This document shows, piece after piece, positions 44,445-53,983 of a DNA stretch of 63,423 bases. A program made the translations under genes and the position numbers. The notes beneath the pieces are model-generated. The model saw nothing but the letters and a program-made list of their open reading frames with translations. It did no database searches and was not told where the DNA came from. The stretch's first letter is position 1; the number at the start of each line of letters is the position of its first letter. Where the stretch lies: the NCBI GenBank assembly GCA_016744435.1, contig JADGEJ010000021.1:1-63423 (forward strand). The letters are read 5' to 3'. The DNA comes from Lentibacter sp. (lineage in GTDB: Bacteria > Pseudomonadota > Alphaproteobacteria > Rhodobacterales > Rhodobacteraceae).

Positions 44445-45607
44445 GTGACCGGAAACACAAAACAGCGGTCGCGGCGGATTGTCAGCCAAAGCGCTGTGCC
44501 AACACTTGGCATGAACACGTTCGGCACCGTAACCCGCAACTTCGACCCGTCATGATCCATGCGAAACTCAACAAGGCTCTCGCTGCCCATAAAGCGCGCA
44601 CGCTCGACAATACCCCGGGCTGGCGTGCCGTCTGTCGCCGTTGGGTGGGGGCCGCGCCCCGCTCTGTCAAAGTCGATCTTAAAGTGCTGCGGGCGGATGA
44701 TAATATCAACCTCCTGCCCATCCGGTATTCCCGGCGCGAGAAACTGGCCGAACGGCGTGTCTGTCAAGGCGCCCGTTACTGTGCCGCGTATCTCGTTGAT
44801 GTCGCTGAAAAATCCGACAGATGCCTTGTCGACAGGCGCATTATAAACATTGTACGGAACGCCTTGCTGCACGATCCGCCCGTCGCGCATCAACGCGATC
44901 TCATCTGCCATGCGCATCGCCTCTTCGGGCTCATGAGTCACAAGCAAAACCGCCGTGTCCTCCTGTTTGAGCACCTCAAGCGTTTCATCGCGAATTTCGT
45001 CGCGCAGACGGTTATCAAGGCCTGAGAACGGCTCATCCATCAGCATAATTCGCGGCCTCGGCGCAAGCGCACGCGCCAGTGCAACCCGCTGTTGCTCACC
45101 GCCTGAAAGCTCGTGAGGGTAGCTGCTCTCAAAGCGCTCAAGCCCAACCCGCGCCAACAGCACACGCACCCGCGCCACCTTGTCGGTGCTTGTGCCTTTC
45201 AAGCCGAAGGCCACATTCTGCGCGACGCTAAGATGGGGAAACAACGCAAAGTCCTGAAACATCAGGCCAATGTGGCGCCGCTCTGGCGGAATGCGAAAGA
45301 CAGTGTCGCAGATAAGTGCGCCATCAACGTATATCTCGCCGCTGTCTTGCGTATCAACGCCAGCGATCATGCGCAGCGTCGTTGACTTGCCGCACCCAGA
45401 GGGGCCGAGCAGGCAGGTCACATGCCCGGGCTGGATGCTCAACGAAACATCATCAACCACGACCCGCCCGTCATATACCCGCGTCAGATTGCGGATTTCG
45501 AGCCTCGGGGCCTGTGCAGAAGACTGTCCTGAGGTCTGTACTGAGGTCTGTACTAAAGACTGCACTGGGGTCTGTTCGATATCCAATTTTGGAGCCTGTG
45601 GTGCCAC
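44441..45607 (-). CDS. ABC transporter ATP-binding protein (FbpC/PotA-like)
   Basis: About 388 residues. The ATPase has Walker A GPSGCGKST, signature LSGGEQQR and Walker B IMLMDEPFSG, followed by a C-terminal TOBE domain, as in Fe3+/spermidine importers. No permease or binding protein is adjacent. The open frame extends to 45760, but that part coincides with an intergenic motif (45717-45735), so I place the start at GTG 45607 with GAGG just before it. Residues about 2-36 hold a QTxV-type tetrapeptide array encoded by five 12-bp units, flanked by the near-duplicate segments APQAPKLDIE and AQAPRLEIRN. Confidence 0.85.
   Translation of the reverse strand: MAPQAPKLDIEQTPVQSLVQTSVQTSGQSSAQAPRLEIRNLTRVYDGRVVVDDVSLSIQPGHVTCLLGPSGCGKSTTLRMIAGVDTQDSGEIYVDGALICDTVFRIPPERRHIGLMFQDFALFPHLSVAQNVAFGLKGTSTDKVARVRVLLARVGLERFESSYPHELSGGEQQRVALARALAPRPRIMLMDEPFSGLDNRLRDEIRDETLEVLKQEDTAVLLVTHEPEEAMRMADEIALMRDGRIVQQGVPYNVYNAPVDKASVGFFSDINEIRGTVTGALTDTPFGQFLAPGIPDGQEVDIIIRPQHFKIDFDRAGRGPHPTATDGTPARGIVERARFMGSESLVEFRMDHDGSKLRVTVPNVFMPSVGTALWLTIRRDRCFVFPVT
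45513..45572. repeat. Five tandem 12-bp units at the ABC ATPase N-terminus
   Basis: Five degenerate units with consensus tgtactgaggtc start at 45513, 45525, 45537, 45549 and 45561. On the coding strand each encodes a QTxV-like tetrapeptide ahead of the ATPase fold. Confidence 0.85.
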
Positions 45608-45716
45608 GTATGCCTCATGCAGTATCCGATAGAATTCATCGGGTTTACGCAGCCTTAACAGCCGCGCCCCCCGCTCGCAAGCGCAGCCTAAACGGTAGGT
45701 CGCTCCAAACCAACTT

Positions 45717-45735
45717 CTTCTTGGCCCAAATATCC
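45717..45735 (-). repeat. GGATATTT...CCAAGAAG intergenic motif
   Basis: On the minus strand this reads ggatatttgggccaagaag, related to 11495-11517 and 16681-16700. Because this is an intergenic motif, it argues that the ABC gene starts downstream of it. Confidence 0.5.
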
Positions 45736-45801
45736 AAATCCAGACACCGGCAAAGATCAACCTCTCTCAAAGATATTGCGCCGTGCTACGCACGTCGCCT
45801 A

Positions 45802-45842
45802 GGGGGCGGGCGGGCTGGCCTTCGGCCAGCCCGCCCGCCCCC
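45802..45842. repeat. 19-bp perfect GC-rich hairpin
   Basis: Arms at 45802-45820 and 45824-45842 are perfect complements (gggggcgggcgggctggcc) around a 3-nt loop. The hairpin lies between the ArsM-like gene and the ABC ATPase gene, both on the minus strand. No T-tract follows on either strand, so it is not a standard intrinsic terminator. It could stabilise an mRNA 3' end or be a REP-like element. Confidence 0.7.
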
Positions 45843-45871
45843 ACCGCGGTGCCGTCAGGCAGCGCAAACCC

Positions 45872-46921
45872 TTAGCAGCAACCAGCGGCCCCCGACGCCT
45901 CTTGCTCAAACGGGCTTTCCCCGCCGCAGCCTTCAAAAATGCCGTAGTGCGTTGAGAAATCACCGATAAACTCAAAGTGTTCCGCGTGGCGCGTCTCGGC
46001 CAGCATCTTCCACGTGTTGCCACAAACCGGAAAGACCTTGCCACTTTCCATATAGTGGTGATCATCCAGCGCAAAACCGTGGGGCGCGTGCTCGATTGTT
46101 CCTTTGTAGATCACGGCTTGGCCGTAGTCTTCGCAGGCCGTTTCCAACCCTTCAAGCTTGAATAAGCGATAAGTCGATGAGTTGAACCGCAAAGGAGCCA
46201 CCCGCGCTTCCAACACCGGGTTCTCGATCGTTAATTCGCGCTGCGCAACCAAACGCGGGTCATCAAACCCAGCGCGCTTGGCAAATGTCAAAAAGTCGTT
46301 CCAATAAAGCGCGCCCGACAGGCACTCACCATAGAGCACTTCGTCCTCGGCCATAGCCTGCGGCACCCGCCTATCAGCGTAAACATCGGAGAAGTACATT
46401 TCCCCGCCGGGCTTGAGCAAACGATAAGCGCCGCGCAACACAGCTTCTTTGTCAGTCGCAAGGTTGATCACGCAGTTAGAAACGATCACATCAAAGCTGC
46501 CAGCCTCGACTGGCAAGTCGTCAAGATTCTCGATGAAACCCTTGTGAAAGCTAGTGTTCTCAAAGCCAAACTTCTCTGAGTGCCAGCCTTGATGGGCTCG
46601 CGCCACCTCAAGCTGCTCATCGGTCATGTCAACACCCGTGACGTGCCCCTTTGGCCCGACAAGCTGCGCAAGCGCGTAAACATCACGCCCCGCACCACAG
46701 CCCAAGTCGAGCACGCGCATGCCCTCAAGTGCATGCGGCATGACAAGCCCACAACCGTAGTAGCGCATCAAGACTTCATCATGCACATTTGAAAGCACTC
46801 GCTTCACAAACTCCGGCATGTCATCAGGCGTACAGCAAGCGTTGGTCTGCAAATCGGCGCTGCTTTCCAGCACTTTTCCGTAGTAATTCTGGACAGAACT
46901 CTGAACAGCTTCATCTTTCAT
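45872..46921 (-). CDS. ArsM-like arsenite S-adenosylmethionine methyltransferase
   Basis: 349 residues. A class I SAM methyltransferase core (VLDLGCGAGRDVYALAQLVG, VTGVDMTDEQL) carries the cysteines expected for ArsM: Cys29/Cys30 (NACCTPDD), Cys150 (VSNCVINL) and Cys200 (GECLSGALY). The family methylates trivalent arsenic. A C-terminal extension ends in a CC pair that could bind metal. No ArsR or other ars gene is adjacent. A 15-bp direct repeat and a palindrome lie in its upstream region. Confidence 0.85.
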   Translation of the reverse strand: MKDEAVQSSVQNYYGKVLESSADLQTNACCTPDDMPEFVKRVLSNVHDEVLMRYYGCGLVMPHALEGMRVLDLGCGAGRDVYALAQLVGPKGHVTGVDMTDEQLEVARAHQGWHSEKFGFENTSFHKGFIENLDDLPVEAGSFDVIVSNCVINLATDKEAVLRGAYRLLKPGGEMYFSDVYADRRVPQAMAEDEVLYGECLSGALYWNDFLTFAKRAGFDDPRLVAQRELTIENPVLEARVAPLRFNSSTYRLFKLEGLETACEDYGQAVIYKGTIEHAPHGFALDDHHYMESGKVFPVCGNTWKMLAETRHAEHFEFIGDFSTHYGIFEGCGGESPFEQEASGAAGCC

Positions 46922-46933
46922 CGTGCGGCTCCC

Positions 46934-46963
46934 TTTGGTGTTAGGCTGTTTGGTGTTAGCCTG
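46934..46963. repeat. 15-bp tandem direct repeat upstream of the ArsM-like gene
   Basis: tttggtgttaggctg at 46934-46948 is followed directly by tttggtgttagcctg at 46949-46963. It begins 13 bp upstream of the start codon, so it sits in the 5' leader or promoter. Confidence 0.75.
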
Positions 46964-46999
46964 TAGTGTCTAGCCAAGCGGTAACCTGCGCAATATGGC

Positions 47000-47013
47000 T
47001 GCGCAATTGCGCA
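47000..47013. promoter_or_regulatory. TGCGCAATTGCGCA palindrome (arsM/rpiB spacer)
   Basis: A perfect 14-bp palindrome in the divergent spacer between the ArsM-like gene and rpiB, with a half-copy TGCGCAAT 15 bp upstream. The same palindrome with the same flanking bases (C before, A after) occurs at 55999-56012 just upstream of urtA. It is a candidate operator shared by the two loci. Confidence 0.5.
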
Positions 47014-47198
47014 ACACCACACTCACAGAAAGGTTATTTTTGCGTTATCACATTCCGTCATGCTTTCGCGGAGGTGAATTGGCCCGTACCTGTGGCAATT
47101 TCCCTCAATAGCAAAGGCAACGGGCCACTTTCGGCCTGCGCCAGAACATGGCATAGGGGCGCAACACCGAGTGTAACATAAACGATGGGACTTCCACC

Positions 47199-47648
47199 AT
47201 GACTGCCAACAAACGCATTGTTCTTTCCAGCGATCACGCCGCCATCGAGCTGCGACTGGCCATTGCGGCCCATGTTGAGACACTCGGCTGGCAAGCCGTG
47301 GACATCGGGCCAACAACCCCCGAAAGCACCCATTACCCGAAGCACGGAGAAGCCGCCGCACAGCGCGTCGCCTCTGGCGATTGCCAGCTCGGGATCATCC
47401 TCTGTGGCACGGGCCAAGGCATCATGATGGCGGCAAACAAAGTCAAAGGCGTGCGCTGTGGTGTCTGCTCTGACACGTTTTCAGCCCGCATGATCCGCGA
47501 GCACAATGATGCCAACATGCTGTCAATCGGTGCGCGCGTCACTGGCGAAGGCCTGATCTTTGACATCATAGATGCCTTCTTGGGCGCCAGCTTTGAAGGC
47601 GGGCGTCACGCAACCCGCGTTGACATGATCAAGGCCATCGAAGCCTAG
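47199..47648 (+). CDS. rpiB: Ribose-5-phosphate isomerase B
   Basis: A 149-residue sugar isomerase of the RpiB/LacAB family. It has SSDHAAIELR at the N-terminus, the active-site Cys/Thr in LCGTGQGIMMAANKV, and ARMIREHNDANMLSIG. It interconverts ribose-5-P and ribulose-5-P, or the related erythritol-phosphate forms. Transcribed alone, convergent with the SDR gene. Confidence 0.95.
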   Translation: MTANKRIVLSSDHAAIELRLAIAAHVETLGWQAVDIGPTTPESTHYPKHGEAAAQRVASGDCQLGIILCGTGQGIMMAANKVKGVRCGVCSDTFSARMIREHNDANMLSIGARVTGEGLIFDIIDAFLGASFEGGRHATRVDMIKAIEA

Positions 47649-47664
47649 AGTCAGCGCATTTTCG

Positions 47665-48528
47665 CTAGATTCCGTAGGGCACACCGCCCGTAACCGGCAG
47701 GTTTATCCCTGTTACGTAGTTTGCCTGAGGCCCTGCAAGATATGCCACAGCATTGGCGACATCCTCGGGCAAGCCAGCGTTACGCAAGGCAACATTGGCA
47801 TAACGGCGCGCTTTCGTTTCGGCCACAGACACCCCCTGCTCGGCTGACAGGCGTTCATTGGCGGCCATATGCATGTCTGTCGCAATGTAGCCGGGGCAAA
47901 CCGTGTTACATAATATGCCGTCTGGCCCAAACTCGGCGGCCAGCGTCTTGGTGAGGCCAACCAAGCCATGCTTCATCGCCGTGTAGGCGCCAAAGCCCGG
48001 CTCAGCCCCAAGGCTGCCAGTTGATCCGATGTTGATGATCCGCCCACCGCCGCGCGCCTGCATTGTCGGGATAACGGCCTGTGACAGCATCATCGGACCG
48101 AGCAAATTGACGCCGAAGCTAAGCTGCCATTCTGCAGCTGTGGTGGCCAGAAAACTGTCAGACCCCGCCAAGGAGCCGGCGTTGTTTACCAGAATGTCCA
48201 AGCCGCCAAAGCGCTCGAGCGTCGCACTGATAGCAGCCTCAATCTCGTTTTCGGAAGTCACATCGAGCGTCAAAGCCAGTGCCGTGCCGCCCTGCACTTC
48301 TATGCTCTCAACCAAATCCGCCAGCAGCTCAGCGCGCGAGGCCGCGCCTGTCTCGGGGGTGAACTCGGGGGTGAACTCGGTGGTGAACTCGGTGGTGAAG
48401 CTGCCCGCAACGTCGGTTACGACGACGGCAGCCCCCTCAGCGGCCAGCCTCAAAGCAATCGCCCGCCCGATGCCGTTCGGGGCCGAGGCCCCCGTGACAA
48501 GCGCTATCTTCCCGAGAATTTGCTTCAT
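47665..48528 (-). CDS. SDR family oxidoreductase with an inserted tetrapeptide repeat
   Basis: 287 residues. The Rossmann motif is TGASAPNGIGRA, with NNAG, catalytic Ser in GSTGS and YTAMK. The GSPxGxG loop is TGASAPNGIG-type, resembling FabG-like sugar/alcohol dehydrogenases. Directly after the second beta strand (VVVTDV, which binds the cofactor ribose) there are four copies of an FTxE tetrapeptide at residues 44-59, encoded by four 12-bp tandem units. Most SDRs have a short loop there. Function otherwise unknown; NAD preference is suggested by the Asp at 39. Confidence 0.88.
   Translation of the reverse strand: MKQILGKIALVTGASAPNGIGRAIALRLAAEGAAVVVTDVAGSFTTEFTTEFTPEFTPETGAASRAELLADLVESIEVQGGTALALTLDVTSENEIEAAISATLERFGGLDILVNNAGSLAGSDSFLATTAAEWQLSFGVNLLGPMMLSQAVIPTMQARGGGRIINIGSTGSLGAEPGFGAYTAMKHGLVGLTKTLAAEFGPDGILCNTVCPGYIATDMHMAANERLSAEQGVSVAETKARRYANVALRNAGLPEDVANAVAYLAGPQANYVTGINLPVTGGVPYGI
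48352..48399. repeat. Four tandem 12-bp units inside the SDR gene
   Basis: Units start at 48352, 48364, 48376 and 48388: two copies of ctcgggggtgaa followed by two of ctcggtggtgaa. The first pair and the second pair are each internally perfect, so the array probably expanded recently. Confidence 0.9.
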
Positions 48529-48596
48529 GCAATGGCCTCGCCTCTAGGGTGTTCCCCTCAAAGCTACGTGCGATTGGTGAATTTACAAGGGCGCGT

Positions 48597-48845
48597 CTAA
48601 GCTTCGTCGTCCCACTCGATCGGCGGCGCGTCAGGGTCGGGTTTGCCGACGCCTTTGAACAGGCCCTTGAACGGCATCATCCAAGCGAAGCCAAGCACGA
48701 CATAGATCAGCACCTCAACCAAGAAGTGCGGCCGCCCCAGCATATTTACCAGTGTCACGGCCACAATAATGTAGAGCGGCATGCCAACGACAAGCACCAG
48801 AAGGGCAAGCCGGCGGCGGGCTTTATAGCTTAAGTTATCAAACAT
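48597..48845 (-). CDS. DUF2842 small membrane protein
   Basis: 82 residues with two transmembrane helices (LALLVLVVGMPLYIIVAVTLV and VLIYVVLGFAWMMPFKGLF), the pattern of DUF2842. The family is confined mainly to alphaproteobacteria and has no known role. The stop-start junction with purA is immediate (ATG at 48845), suggesting co-transcription. Confidence 0.85.
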   Translation of the reverse strand: MFDNLSYKARRRLALLVLVVGMPLYIIVAVTLVNMLGRPHFLVEVLIYVVLGFAWMMPFKGLFKGVGKPDPDAPPIEWDDEA

Positions 48846-50140
48846 CAGTCAGCAAACGGGTCAGTGACAAGAATAGTGTCTTCACGCTCGGGGCTGGTGC
48901 TCACCAGCGCCACCGGACATTCGATCAGCTCTTCGACGCGGCGCACATACTTGATCGCCTGCGCGGGCAGCTGCGCCCACGAGCGCGCGCCTTCTGTGCT
49001 CTCGCTCCAGCCGTCCATCTCTTCGTAGATCGGCGTGCAGCGGGCTTGCGCATCCGCCGCTGTCGGCAGGTAGTCAAGCCGCTCGCCGTCAAGGTCATAG
49101 CCGACACAAATCTTCAGCTTCTCAAAGCCGTCAAGCACATCAAGCTTGGTCAGGCAAATGCCCGTGATGCCCGAAGTCGCGCATGTCTGGCGCAGCAAGG
49201 CCGCGTCAAACCAGCCGCAACGGCGTTTGCGCCCCGTGGTGGTGCCAAACTCGTGGCCGCGCTCGCCGAGCATCTGCCCGTCAGCATCGTCAAGCTCGGT
49301 TGGGAAAGGCCCCTCGCCCACGCGGGTTGTGTAGGCCTTCACGATGCCAAGCACATAGTCGATAGCGGTTGGCCCAAGGCCAACACCCGTCGCCGCCTGC
49401 CCCGCGATCACGTTGGAACTGGTCACAAACGGATAGGTGCCAAAGTCGATGTCCAAGAGCGCGCCTTGAGCGCCTTCAAACAAGATACGCTTGCCCGCTT
49501 TGCGCTTTTCGGCCAGCACTTTCCAAACAGGTGCCGCATAAGGCAGAATTTTAGGCGCGATTTCTTTGAGCTGCGTGAGCAGCGCGTCGCGGTCGATCTC
49601 CTCAAAGCCAAGGCCGCGACGCAGCGGGTTGTGGTGCTGCAACGCACGGTCAACACGCGCTTCAAGCGTGGCCTCATCGGCCAAGTCAGCCACGCGAATA
49701 GAGCGCCGCCCAACCTTATCCTCGTAAGCGGGCCCAATGCCGCGGCCCGTGGTGCCGATCTTGGTGCCCTTGCTCGCGGCTTCCTCGCGCAGGCGGTCAA
49801 GCTCGCCGTGCAGCGGCAAAATAAGCGGCGTGTTTTCCGCGATCATCAGGTTCTCGGGGTTAATCTCAACACCCTGCGCCTCGATGGTTTCGATTTCGCC
49901 CAGCAAATGCCAAGGATCAAGCACAACACCGTTGCCGATAACCGAAAGCTTGCCGCCGCGCACAACGCCGCTTGGCAGCGCGTGCAGCTTGTAAACCTTG
50001 CCATCAATAACAAGCGTGTGGCCCGCATTGTGGCCACCCTGAAAGCGCGCAATCACATCTGCACGCTCAGACAGCCAGTCAACGATCTTGCCTTTGCCTT
50101 CGTCGCCCCATTGTGCGCCGACAACTACCACATTCGCCAT
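48845..50140 (-). CDS. purA: Adenylosuccinate synthetase
   Basis: A 431-residue GTP-dependent ligase of IMP and aspartate in AMP synthesis. It has the P-loop-like GDEGKGK near the N-terminus, [19 protein letters not shown] and the signature [12 protein letters not shown] region. Normal length with AGGAGG-type ribosome site. The leading gene of a purA-DUF2842 pair. Confidence 0.97.
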   Translation of the reverse strand: MANVVVVGAQWGDEGKGKIVDWLSERADVIARFQGGHNAGHTLVIDGKVYKLHALPSGVVRGGKLSVIGNGVVLDPWHLLGEIETIEAQGVEINPENLMIAENTPLILPLHGELDRLREEAASKGTKIGTTGRGIGPAYEDKVGRRSIRVADLADEATLEARVDRALQHHNPLRRGLGFEEIDRDALLTQLKEIAPKILPYAAPVWKVLAEKRKAGKRILFEGAQGALLDIDFGTYPFVTSSNVIAGQAATGVGLGPTAIDYVLGIVKAYTTRVGEGPFPTELDDADGQMLGERGHEFGTTTGRKRRCGWFDAALLRQTCATSGITGICLTKLDVLDGFEKLKICVGYDLDGERLDYLPTAADAQARCTPIYEEMDGWSESTEGARSWAQLPAQAIKYVRRVEELIECPVALVSTSPEREDTILVTDPFAD

Positions 50141-50456
50141 ACTGGCCTCCTCGAATTTCAGATGAGTCTTCCGTCAAACCCGTGCCCGTATATCGCGGGG
50201 TTCACAGAGGTGAAACAACAATTTCGCCGCATAGGCTATAGAGGGTAAACTAGGGCATGAATTCCCCCATATAGAGACCATGGTTTGCCACTTAACCCAG
50301 AAAAAGGGAAATGTCGGCAGAGAGCCCAGAGTGCATGATGCAATAAACTGTTCAGACAACAGTTACGGGCGCGAAGCAGACCGCCACTTCAGTTGCACTC
50401 TAGTGCATTCTGCTCTCAAGCAACGCGCTAACCCCGCGGCCTTGACCCAAGTGAAT
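50141..50456. other. Promoter region of purA and end of the urease operon
   Basis: No gene is visible. It contains the short palindrome TGCACT-CT-AGTGCA (about 50394-50407) and likely carries the purA promoter. No clear intrinsic terminator for ureG is seen. Confidence 0.45.
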
Positions 50457-51119
50457 TTATGACGCCCCTAACCTCCCTTGAGTCAGATCGCGATGAGAGG
50501 GTTCAACATTTAGGCCGCCAACTTCGGCTAAAAACCTGACAACTTCCCCCACCCCTTTGTCTTGCTTGAGCACGCAAAAAACTGTCGGCAAGTCAGGCCG
50601 CATTGCTTTGCTATCTCTTGCCATAACTTCAAGCGATGCGCCGACGTATGGGGCGAGGTCGGTTTTGTTGATGACAAGAACGTCTGACTTGGTGATCGCA
50701 GGCCCGCCTTTACGGGGGATCTCTTCGCCCGCTGCCACGTCGATCACGTAGAGCGTTACGTCAGCCAACTCAGGGCTGAATGTGGCTGACAAGTTGTCAC
50801 CGCCACTCTCTATAAGGATGATCTCAACCTCAGGGTGGCGCGCAACCATTTCGGCGACAGCAGCAAGGTTGATAGAGGCATCCTCGCGGATCGCCGTATG
50901 TGGGCAGCCACCCGTTTCAACGCCGATAATGCGATCTTTTGGAAGCACTTGCATCCGCATCAGGGCTTCCGCGTCTTCTTGCGTATAGATGTCGTTGGTG
51001 ATGACGCCGATAGAATGCGTGGCACTCAAGGCGCGGCAAAGCGCGGCTGTGAGCGTCGTTTTGCCTGCGCCGACGGGGCCGCCTATCCCGACGCGCAAGG
51101 GGCCGTTTGAAGCTGTCAT
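50457..51119 (-). CDS. ureG: Urease accessory GTPase UreG
   Basis: A 220-residue SIMIBI GTPase that delivers nickel to urease. P-loop [11 protein letters not shown], the metal-binding CPH in [17 protein letters not shown], and [11 protein letters not shown] for guanine specificity. Last gene of the operon; overlaps ureF by 4 bp. Confidence 0.97.
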   Translation of the reverse strand: MTASNGPLRVGIGGPVGAGKTTLTAALCRALSATHSIGVITNDIYTQEDAEALMRMQVLPKDRIIGVETGGCPHTAIREDASINLAAVAEMVARHPEVEIILIESGGDNLSATFSPELADVTLYVIDVAAGEEIPRKGGPAITKSDVLVINKTDLAPYVGASLEVMARDSKAMRPDLPTVFCVLKQDKGVGEVVRFLAEVGGLNVEPSHRDLTQGRLGAS

Positions 51120-51751
51120 GTGCGGAATATCCTTGAGTATTGTGTTTCATGTTTCATCGAGGCGATGTCGCCCATGAAGGCGGTTGATGACAGATCATCC
51201 AAGCTTCCGCTCTCGGCGCTCTGGGCTATCTCTAGGCACAGTGGCGTCAGCGTTTTAATAAGGCTCTGGCCTTCCGTTTGCCCCAACGGGACAAGCCGCA
51301 TACCTGCCGCTGCCATGTTTGACACGAAGGCTTGCAAATACATCGCCAGTGTCAGATCAAGCGGCAGCCCTTGAAGCCTTGCCGCGCGCCCGATGGCGAC
51401 CGGGTATGTCAGGCTCGGCAAGGCGATTTGCCAAATGTCTGTCGTGGCACGCGCGAAAGCTTCGCCTTGCAACACCGTCTCTTTCAACCGCTCTGCAGAG
51501 GCCGCGAAGGCGCGCGCTTGTGCGTCAGCCTCGCTTGGGTCATCCGCATGGTAGGCCGCCGACAAAAACAGTGCGTCGGCCTGCCCCGCGCCAAAGCGCA
51601 GGATCGTCTCCAACCAGTCTTTCAGGCTGTCATGGCTGCTAACCTGCTGGCTTTGAACCGCCCACTCAAGCCCATGGCTGTAAGCAAAAGCGCCCACCGG
51701 ATAGGCAGGCGACAGCCATTGAGTGAGTGTGAGAACATGCTCAGTGCGCAT
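51116..51751 (-). CDS. ureF: Urease accessory protein UreF
   Basis: About 211 residues: [41 protein letters not shown]. It acts with UreD and UreG in nickel insertion. The ATG at 51751 overlaps the ureE end by 11 bp and gives the family length. The open frame runs further upstream over ureE. Confidence 0.93.
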   Translation of the reverse strand: MRTEHVLTLTQWLSPAYPVGAFAYSHGLEWAVQSQQVSSHDSLKDWLETILRFGAGQADALFLSAAYHADDPSEADAQARAFAASAERLKETVLQGEAFARATTDIWQIALPSLTYPVAIGRAARLQGLPLDLTLAMYLQAFVSNMAAAGMRLVPLGQTEGQSLIKTLTPLCLEIAQSAESGSLDDLSSTAFMGDIASMKHETQYSRIFRT

Positions 51752-52238
51752 GATCTGAGCGGTCGTGCGCATGGTGGTTGTGCGTTGCAGAATGGTCGTG
51801 CCCATGGGTGCGCCCGTGGCCATAAGCGCCGCCTTCAGGCACAAACGGCTCGCTGATCTCGCGTGTTGTCGCCCCGATCTGATGCAGCATATCGCCGATA
51901 ACTTTGTCGCGTTGGATGACAAGCCGCGCGTCCTCAATCTGACAAGGCGTGTGGCGGTTTCCGATGTGCCATGCGATGCGCGCAAGGCCCGCGCCCGTGA
52001 CTTCAAGCAAGTCTTCGCGCGCAGCAATCACTTCAACAAGCGCGCCGGTTTCAAGCTCAAACGCGTCGCCGTGATCCAGCGACGTGGTGTGCTCAAGATC
52101 AACCAAAAAGCGCATGCCCTTGGTTGTCGTCAGCACCTTGCGGCGCAAAAACCGCGCATCATACGTAAGCTCGACAGTGTCGTGCGGGCCAGTCCAGTTG
52201 CCCGCTCGCAAGGTTTTTTGACAGAGTGGTTGTTTCAT
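51741..52238 (-). CDS. ureE: Urease accessory nickel-binding protein UreE
   Basis: About 165 residues: a peptide-binding N-terminal domain, a metal-binding domain (WHIGNRHTPCQIE with the dimer-interface His), and a His-rich tail (HGHDHSATHNHHAH) that stores Ni2+. The ATG at 52238 follows GAGAGG; a TTG lies upstream. It lies 8 nt after ureC. Confidence 0.93.
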   Translation of the reverse strand: MKQPLCQKTLRAGNWTGPHDTVELTYDARFLRRKVLTTTKGMRFLVDLEHTTSLDHGDAFELETGALVEVIAAREDLLEVTGAGLARIAWHIGNRHTPCQIEDARLVIQRDKVIGDMLHQIGATTREISEPFVPEGGAYGHGRTHGHDHSATHNHHAHDRSDHAH

Positions 52239-52246
52239 TGGGCCTC

Positions 52247-53983
52247 TCAAAACAGGAAGTATCGTTGCGCCATCGGCAATTCGGATGCAGGCTCACATGT
52301 GAGCAACTCTCCGTCTGCCCGCACTTCGTAGGTTTCCGGATCCACCTCGACATGTGGCGTCGCGTCGTTGAGGAGCAGGTCTTTCTTTCCGATGTTGCGG
52401 GTGCCTTGCACAGCAATCGTTTGCTTGGCCAAACCAAGGCTTTTGCCGATGCCATCTGCCTGCGCCGCTTCGCTGACAAAGACGACAGCAGAGTTCTCAA
52501 CCGAGCGGCCATAGGCGCCAAACATCGGGCGCGAGTAAACAGGCTGCGGCGTCGGGATAGAGGCGTTCGGGTCGCCCATCTGCGCGCAAACGATACTGCC
52601 ACCAAGCAAGACCATCTCGGGTTTCACCCCAAAGAACGCAGGGTTCCAGAGCACCAAGTCAGCCCGCTTGCCCTCCCCGATAGAGCCGATCTCGCGTGAA
52701 ACCCCGTGCGCAATGGCTGGGTTGATCGTGTATTTCGCAATATAACGCCGCACGCGAAAATTGTCGTTCTCGCCGGTTTCCTCGGCCAGCCGCCCGCGCT
52801 GCTTTTTCATCTTGTCAGCGGTTTGCCATGTGCGAATGAGCACTTCGCCAACACGGCCCATCGCCTGACTGTCAGACGCGATGATGCTGAATGCACCCAT
52901 GTCATGCAGGATGTCTTCCGCCGCAATCGTCTCGCGCCTGATCCGGCTCTCGGCAAAGGCCACATCCTCAGGGATGGATTTGTCGAGGTGGTGACACACC
53001 ATGAGCATGTCCAGATGCTCCTCCAGTGTGTTGACCGTAAAGGGCCGGGTCGGGTTCGTCGATGAAGGCAAAACATGCTCCTCACCACAAATTTTGATGA
53101 TGTCTGGCGCGTGGCCGCCGCCAGCCCCTTCGGTGTGAAACGCGTGGATCGTCCGGCCCTTCATGGCCTTCACAGTGTGCTCGACAAAGCCGCTTTCGTT
53201 GAGCGTGTCAGTGTGGATCATCACTTGCACATCCATCGCGTCGGCCACGCCAAGGCAGCAATCAATCGCCGCAGGAGTTGTGCCCCAGTCTTCGTGCAGC
53301 TTCAGCGCGCAGGCACCAGCCTTGACTTGCTCTTCAAGCGCAGCAGGCAGCGAAGCGTTGCCTTTGCCCGCAAACGCGAGGTTCATCGGGAAAGCATCTG
53401 CGGCCTGCATCATCCGCCCGATGTGCCAGCCGCCGGGTGTACATGTGGTTGCGAGCGTGCCGTGTGCGGGGCCGGTACCGCCGCCAAGCATGGTTGTGAG
53501 GCCAGAGTGCAGCGCATCTTCGATCTGCTGTGGGCAGATGAAATGAATGTGTGAATCAAAGCCCCCCGCCGTGAGGATCTTGCCTTCGCCTGCGATCACT
53601 TCAGTGCCCGGCCCCACGATGATGTTTACACCGGGTTGCGTGTCGGGGTTGCCCGCCTTGCCGATCTTGGCAATACGCCCGTCGCGCAGGCCGACGTCGG
53701 CTTTGTAGATGCCGGAATGATCAACGATCAGCGCATTGGTGATGACGGTGTCTACCGCGCCAGCTTCGCGCGTGACTTGCGACTGCCCCATGCCATCGCG
53801 GATCACTTTACCGCCGCCAAACTTCACTTCTTCGCCGTAAGCTGGCGCACCGCCCCCCGCCAATTCGGCGGTCAGGTCGCGCTCGACTTCGATGATGAGG
53901 TCAGTGTCAGCAAGGCGCACACGGTCGCCCGTTGTGGGGCCAAACATGGCGGCATAGTCTGCACGCTTAATCTCGGTTGCCAT
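52247..53983 (-). CDS. ureC: Urease alpha (catalytic) subunit
   Basis: 578 residues. It carries the dinickel site: HxH in [11 protein letters not shown], the carbamylated Lys in [13 protein letters not shown], the His in [11 protein letters not shown] and [15 protein letters not shown], and the flap Cys region in [12 protein letters not shown]. Cytoplasmic hydrolysis of urea to ammonia and carbamate. Overlaps the ureB stop by one base. Confidence 0.98.
   Translation of the reverse strand: MATEIKRADYAAMFGPTTGDRVRLADTDLIIEVERDLTAELAGGGAPAYGEEVKFGGGKVIRDGMGQSQVTREAGAVDTVITNALIVDHSGIYKADVGLRDGRIAKIGKAGNPDTQPGVNIIVGPGTEVIAGEGKILTAGGFDSHIHFICPQQIEDALHSGLTTMLGGGTGPAHGTLATTCTPGGWHIGRMMQAADAFPMNLAFAGKGNASLPAALEEQVKAGACALKLHEDWGTTPAAIDCCLGVADAMDVQVMIHTDTLNESGFVEHTVKAMKGRTIHAFHTEGAGGGHAPDIIKICGEEHVLPSSTNPTRPFTVNTLEEHLDMLMVCHHLDKSIPEDVAFAESRIRRETIAAEDILHDMGAFSIIASDSQAMGRVGEVLIRTWQTADKMKKQRGRLAEETGENDNFRVRRYIAKYTINPAIAHGVSREIGSIGEGKRADLVLWNPAFFGVKPEMVLLGGSIVCAQMGDPNASIPTPQPVYSRPMFGAYGRSVENSAVVFVSEAAQADGIGKSLGLAKQTIAVQGTRNIGKKDLLLNDATPHVEVDPETYEVRADGELLTCEPASELPMAQRYFLF

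Noticed and set aside
45608-45760. N-terminal 51 residues of the open ABC ATPase frame
   Set aside because: They are encoded partly by an intergenic repeat motif (45717-45735) and have no family similarity; a GTG with GAGG upstream lies at 45607.
49046-50248. 400-residue plus-strand ORF antisense to purA
   Set aside because: Shadow frame of a certain purA gene; no ribosome site or domain.
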